Shown here piece after piece: positions 61,675 through 64,000 of a DNA stretch of 64,000 nucleotides. The DNA lies in NCBI RefSeq assembly GCF_018403185.1, contig NZ_BOSE01000001.1, forward strand, positions 186,001-250,000, written 5' to 3'. Numbering within the stretch: the first letter of the stretch is position 1; the number at the start of each line of letters is the position of its first letter. The position numbers were made by a program, and so were the translations under genes. The notes under the pieces were generated by a model, which saw only the letters and a list, made by a program, of their open reading frames with translations, did no database searches and was not told where the DNA came from. This stretch comes from Paenibacillus montaniterrae (lineage in GTDB: Bacteria; Bacillota; Bacilli; Paenibacillales; Paenibacillaceae).

Positions 61675-61727
61675 AAAAAAAGCAGGATGGATGTCAGCGA
61701 AAGCTGTCGTTCATCCTGCTTTTTTTG
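61675..61727 (+). terminator. Intrinsic terminator after the SLH-CAP gene
   Basis: AAAAAAAGCAGGATG pairs with CATCCTGCTTTTTTT; an inner CAGC-GAAA-GCTG stem caps it. The symmetry of A and T runs would allow it to work on both strands. Confidence 0.92.
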
Positions 61728-61794
61728 TCGGATAAAAATAGGATAGCAAACCATACTAATGACATACATTTAAGAAAAGGGGAGCAAAACGGGC

Positions 61795-62514
61795 ATGACA
61801 ATGATGTCAGAGGAACCAAATAAAGAGCCAGACCAGAAGCCGCTTATGGATCAGGCGGTTCAAGCTATTCAGCAGCTGGGCACAGCCAATATTCCGCAGG
61901 TTCAGGAAAGCAATATTCATTGCATCACCATAATTGGGCAAATTGAAGGTCATCTTATATTGCCGCCACAAAATAAAACGACCAAATACGAGCACATTAT
62001 TCCGCAGCTTGTTGCCGCCGAGCAAAACAATAAAATTGAAGGAATATTAATTATATTGAATACGGTAGGTGGCGATGTGGAGGCCGGGCTGGCAATTGCC
62101 GAGATGATTGCTTCGATGTCAAAGCCGGCTGTTACGCTCGTGTTGGGCGGCGGGCATTCGATTGGTGTGCCGATTGCCGTTTCAGGCAATACTTCATTTA
62201 TTGCAGAAACTGCAACGATGACGATTCATCCAATTCGAATGACCGGGCTTGTTATTGGTGTGCCGCAATCCTTTGAATATTTGGAGAAAATGCAGGAGCG
62301 GGTTACCCGCTTCGTCGTAGCTCATTCCAATGTAACCGAGGAAATTTTCAAATCGCTTATGCTAAAGACCGGCGAGCTGACAAGAGATATTGGAACAACC
62401 ATTATAGGCCCTGAGGCCGTTTCATATGGTCTAATTAATCGTGTAGGCGGAGTTGGAGATGCGCTTAAGGAATTGAAAACTCTTATTGCACTAGCGAAAG
62501 GAGAGATTAATTAA
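61795..62514 (+). CDS. tepA: ClpP-like serine protease TepA (YmfB)
   Basis: The 239-residue protein has the ClpP/crotonase fold: '[20 protein letters not shown]' (about 82-101), the catalytic Ser in '[15 protein letters not shown]' and His in '[14 protein letters not shown]'. In B. subtilis TepA degrades small acid-soluble spore proteins during germination and was first linked to protein translocation. AAAAGGGGAGC precedes the ATG. It overlaps ylzJ by one base (TAATG) and, as in B. subtilis, precedes spoIIIE. Confidence 0.93.
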   Translation: MTMMSEEPNKEPDQKPLMDQAVQAIQQLGTANIPQVQESNIHCITIIGQIEGHLILPPQNKTTKYEHIIPQLVAAEQNNKIEGILIILNTVGGDVEAGLAIAEMIASMSKPAVTLVLGGGHSIGVPIAVSGNTSFIAETATMTIHPIRMTGLVIGVPQSFEYLEKMQERVTRFVVAHSNVTEEIFKSLMLKTGELTRDIGTTIIGPEAVSYGLINRVGGVGDALKELKTLIALAKGEIN

Positions 62515-62723
62515 TGCTGTATTCGGTAATGCCGCTTGAATTTGTATATCGGGAGCAGACACCGCCGGAGCATATCGTTGATTATGTGTATCAAGGCTTG
62601 CTGATGGAAGTAAAGCCTTTGACGACAGGCAAGGCCATGATCGTCAGACTCATCAATCCGCCACTGGACTGCTATCTTGACGAAAAGCTCGCACCTGGCG
62701 CACTTATTCCATTTCAGCAATAG
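62514..62723 (+). CDS. ylzJ: YlzJ-like small protein
   Basis: This 69-residue protein starts '[20 protein letters not shown]' and contains 'GKAMIVRLINPPLDCYLDEK'. B. subtilis has a small gene ylzJ of this kind between tepA and spoIIIE. No domain of known function is visible and there is no membrane segment. Its start is coupled to the tepA stop, suggesting a role alongside TepA; function unknown. Confidence 0.85.
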   Translation: MLYSVMPLEFVYREQTPPEHIVDYVYQGLLMEVKPLTTGKAMIVRLINPPLDCYLDEKLAPGALIPFQQ

Positions 62724-62759
62724 CATAATAGCATGGCGGTGCCTTCCACTGCTCTTGAC

Positions 62760-62789
62760 AAGGCGATCTGCTGCATAGCGGGTCGCCTT
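62760..62789 (+). terminator. Hairpin after ylzJ
   Basis: AAGGCGA (62760-62766) and TCGCCTT (62783-62789) pair, with further partial pairing inside, followed by a weak T-rich tract (TAGCTTTG). Probable terminator before the ftsK promoter. Confidence 0.7.
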
Positions 62790-62838
62790 TAGCTTTGCCA
62801 TCTACTCAACTCCTTTCATGACTCATATGTAATGCATG

Positions 62839-62847
62839 TGCTATAAT
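62839..62847 (+). promoter_or_regulatory. Extended -10 promoter for ftsK/spoIIIE
   Basis: TGCTATAAT at 62839-62847 is an extended -10 element, 20 bases before the start codon. No good -35 is present, which is acceptable for this class. Confidence 0.55.
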
Positions 62848-62867
62848 GAAAAACAGGGGGGAGAATA

Positions 62868-64000
62868 TTGGCAAAAAAACGAAAGAAGAAGCGTTCGATT
62901 GGCGCACAATTAAAATATGAAGTGTACGGAATTCTCATTATTACGATTTCCATGATCGCCCTCTCTGGTGAAGCAGCAGTTGGCCGTGCACTATCCCGTT
63001 TATTTGGCGTAATACTTGGCAAATTTTATTTCGTGCTGGCGATTGTAGGCATTGTCGTCGGCTTAGCGGTTATGATTAAGCGGACTTGGCCGACAGGCTG
63101 GTCGCAGCGAAAAACAGGAGTAGTTATTGCCGTGCTTGCTTTAGCGCTCAGCAGCTCGATTTCGCATATCAATTCTCGCTATATGGGACTTGACGATGCT
63201 GCGGTTACAGGCCGAATGATATTTACGACCTTGGATCAGGAGCTTCGTGCACAGCTGTTTGCTACGGAGCTGCAAAATAATCAATCGATTCGCGACTTGT
63301 CGATTAGCGGCGGCTATGTTGGCGCATTGCAATATTCATTGCTTTTTATGCTGTTTGGCTATTATGGCGCTTTAATTTTGAATATTGTGCAGTATATGAT
63401 CGCATTTATGCTCATAACCGGTAAATCGTATGTGGAGATGCTGCGATTTGTTCGAGTGAAGTCAAAACGGTTAATTCAGCTGCTTGTGGCCAAAATCGGT
63501 TTGCTGCGTGCAAGAAAAAAAGCGATAGCCAAGGTGCAGCAGCATGAGCAGTATGATGATGCGATTATCGACGATGATGATGAGCATTACGTTGCCGTTG
63601 AACAGCAGCCTAAGCCGAAGAAGAAGTCATGGTTTTTTACTTTCAGCTCGCAGGAAAAGGAGCAGCAGGATGAGTGGGAGCTGAACGATAAAGAAGCTCA
63701 TTATGATGATGAGCAAGCTCAAGTACTCGAAGGATATACATATGTGCCAAAGGAAGAAGAAGCTCGGGAGCAGACAGAGCAATCGAGCTCGCCGATCATT
63801 CATGTTCATGCCAAGGATCATCTGGAGCAGGATGAGGATGATTTTGAGCATGACAAGCTGGATCGGGATGATTTATATGAGGGGCCGGGCGATGGCAATG
63901 ACAGCTCGCTGCACAGCAGTCAGCCTGCCGGGCATGAGCGAATTGCAGCGCTTGCTGATCAATTGATCGCTGAGCAAAATGGGCAGCATCATGAGCATGC
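62868..64000 (+). CDS. spoIIIE: DNA translocase FtsK/SpoIIIE, N-terminal part (runs off the window)
   Basis: FtsK/SpoIIIE pumps chromosomal DNA through the septum. The frame is open from 62868 to the window end (377 codons). After a basic N-terminus ('MAKKRKKKRSIGAQLKYEVY') there are about four membrane helices up to residue 190, then a highly acidic, Gln/Glu/His-rich linker from about 225. The motor and gamma domains lie beyond the window. GGGGGGAGA supports the TTG start. The tepA-ylzJ-spoIIIE order is as in B. subtilis; whether a second FtsK exists cannot be seen. Confidence 0.92.
   Translation, partial: MAKKRKKKRSIGAQLKYEVYGILIITISMIALSGEAAVGRALSRLFGVILGKFYFVLAIVGIVVGLAVMIKRTWPTGWSQRKTGVVIAVLALALSSSISHINSRYMGLDDAAVTGRMIFTTLDQELRAQLFATELQNNQSIRDLSISGGYVGALQYSLLFMLFGYYGALILNIVQYMIAFMLITGKSYVEMLRFVRVKSKRLIQLLVAKIGLLRARKKAIAKVQQHEQYDDAIIDDDDEHYVAVEQQPKPKKKSWFFTFSSQEKEQQDEWELNDKEAHYDDEQAQVLEGYTYVPKEEEAREQTEQSSSPIIHVHAKDHLEQDEDDFEHDKLDRDDLYEGPGDGNDSSLHSSQPAGHERIAALADQLIAEQNGQHHEH

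Noticed and set aside
61743..61770. Sigma-E promoter before tepA (ATA, 17 bases, CATACATT)
   Set aside because: The pattern fits loosely, but TepA is expected in the forespore line of control and the AT-rich gap makes chance matches likely; not annotated.

Overview
The window is chromosomal DNA from a low-to-mid GC, endospore-forming, peritrichously flagellated Firmicute. Gene content and order follow the Bacillus subtilis fla/che - rpsB - polC - nusA/infB - pnp - spoVF - dap - spoIIIE stretch. Differences of detail point to Paenibacillaceae, most likely Paenibacillus: FapA in the operon, nrnA beside rbfA, a eukaryote-type proS, an SLH-CAP protein, a short EF-Ts, and AGGAGG ribosome sites with many TTG starts. 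The genus is inference; no 16S or database search was possible. Almost every gene is on the + strand.

Region 1 (1-23.4 kb) is the distal two thirds of the fla/che operon. It runs fliK (3' end), flgD, a flagellar-operon protein, flgE, flbD/swrD, fliL, fliM, fliY, cheY, fliO/Z, fliP, fliQ, fliR, flhB, flhA, flhF, flhG, cheB, cheA, cheW, cheC, cheD, an unknown membrane protein, sigD, a FapA-like gene, an unknown small gene, then a SwrB-like and a short YceG-like membrane protein. Gaps are tiny and 4-11 base overlaps are common. The exception is 21.5-22.2 kb, which holds three near-perfect copies and one decayed copy of a 186-bp-period repeat with inverted termini. This is the most unusual DNA in the window.

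Region 2 (23.4-36.5 kb) carries translation, nucleotide, lipid and replication genes: rpsB (own promoter and structured leader), tsf, pyrH, frr, uppS, cdsA, dxr, rseP, proS, polC. Region 3 (36.5-47.4 kb) starts from a near-consensus sigma-A promoter with a GNRA-capped hairpin leader: rimP, nusA, rnpM/ylxR, ylxQ, infB, rbfA, nrnA, truB, ribF. It is followed by rpsO with its own promoter and terminator, and pnp.

Region 4 (47.4-64 kb) mixes sporulation and lysine-pathway genes: a YlxY-type polysaccharide deacetylase-like protein, a MazG-like pyrophosphohydrolase, an M16 peptidase, dut, then an AT-rich accessory insert, dpaA-dpaB (dipicolinate synthase, with a probable sigma-K promoter), asd, dapG, dapA, an RNase J gene, an SLH-CAP surface protein, a ClpP-like TepA, YlzJ, and the 5' part of ftsK/spoIIIE running off the end. 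The accessory insert is a secreted chymotrypsin-fold protease facing a lipoprotein across a shared 20-bp-stem terminator.

Most of the window is a well-conserved core region. The parts that do not fit are the 186-bp repeat array, the protease/lipoprotein insert, several unexplained hairpins inside operons, and a few family-level oddities (J2-like RNase J with an intact active site, degenerate NodB motif in YlxY, short EF-Ts, repeat-bearing IF2). I did not find a clearly new multi-gene system.
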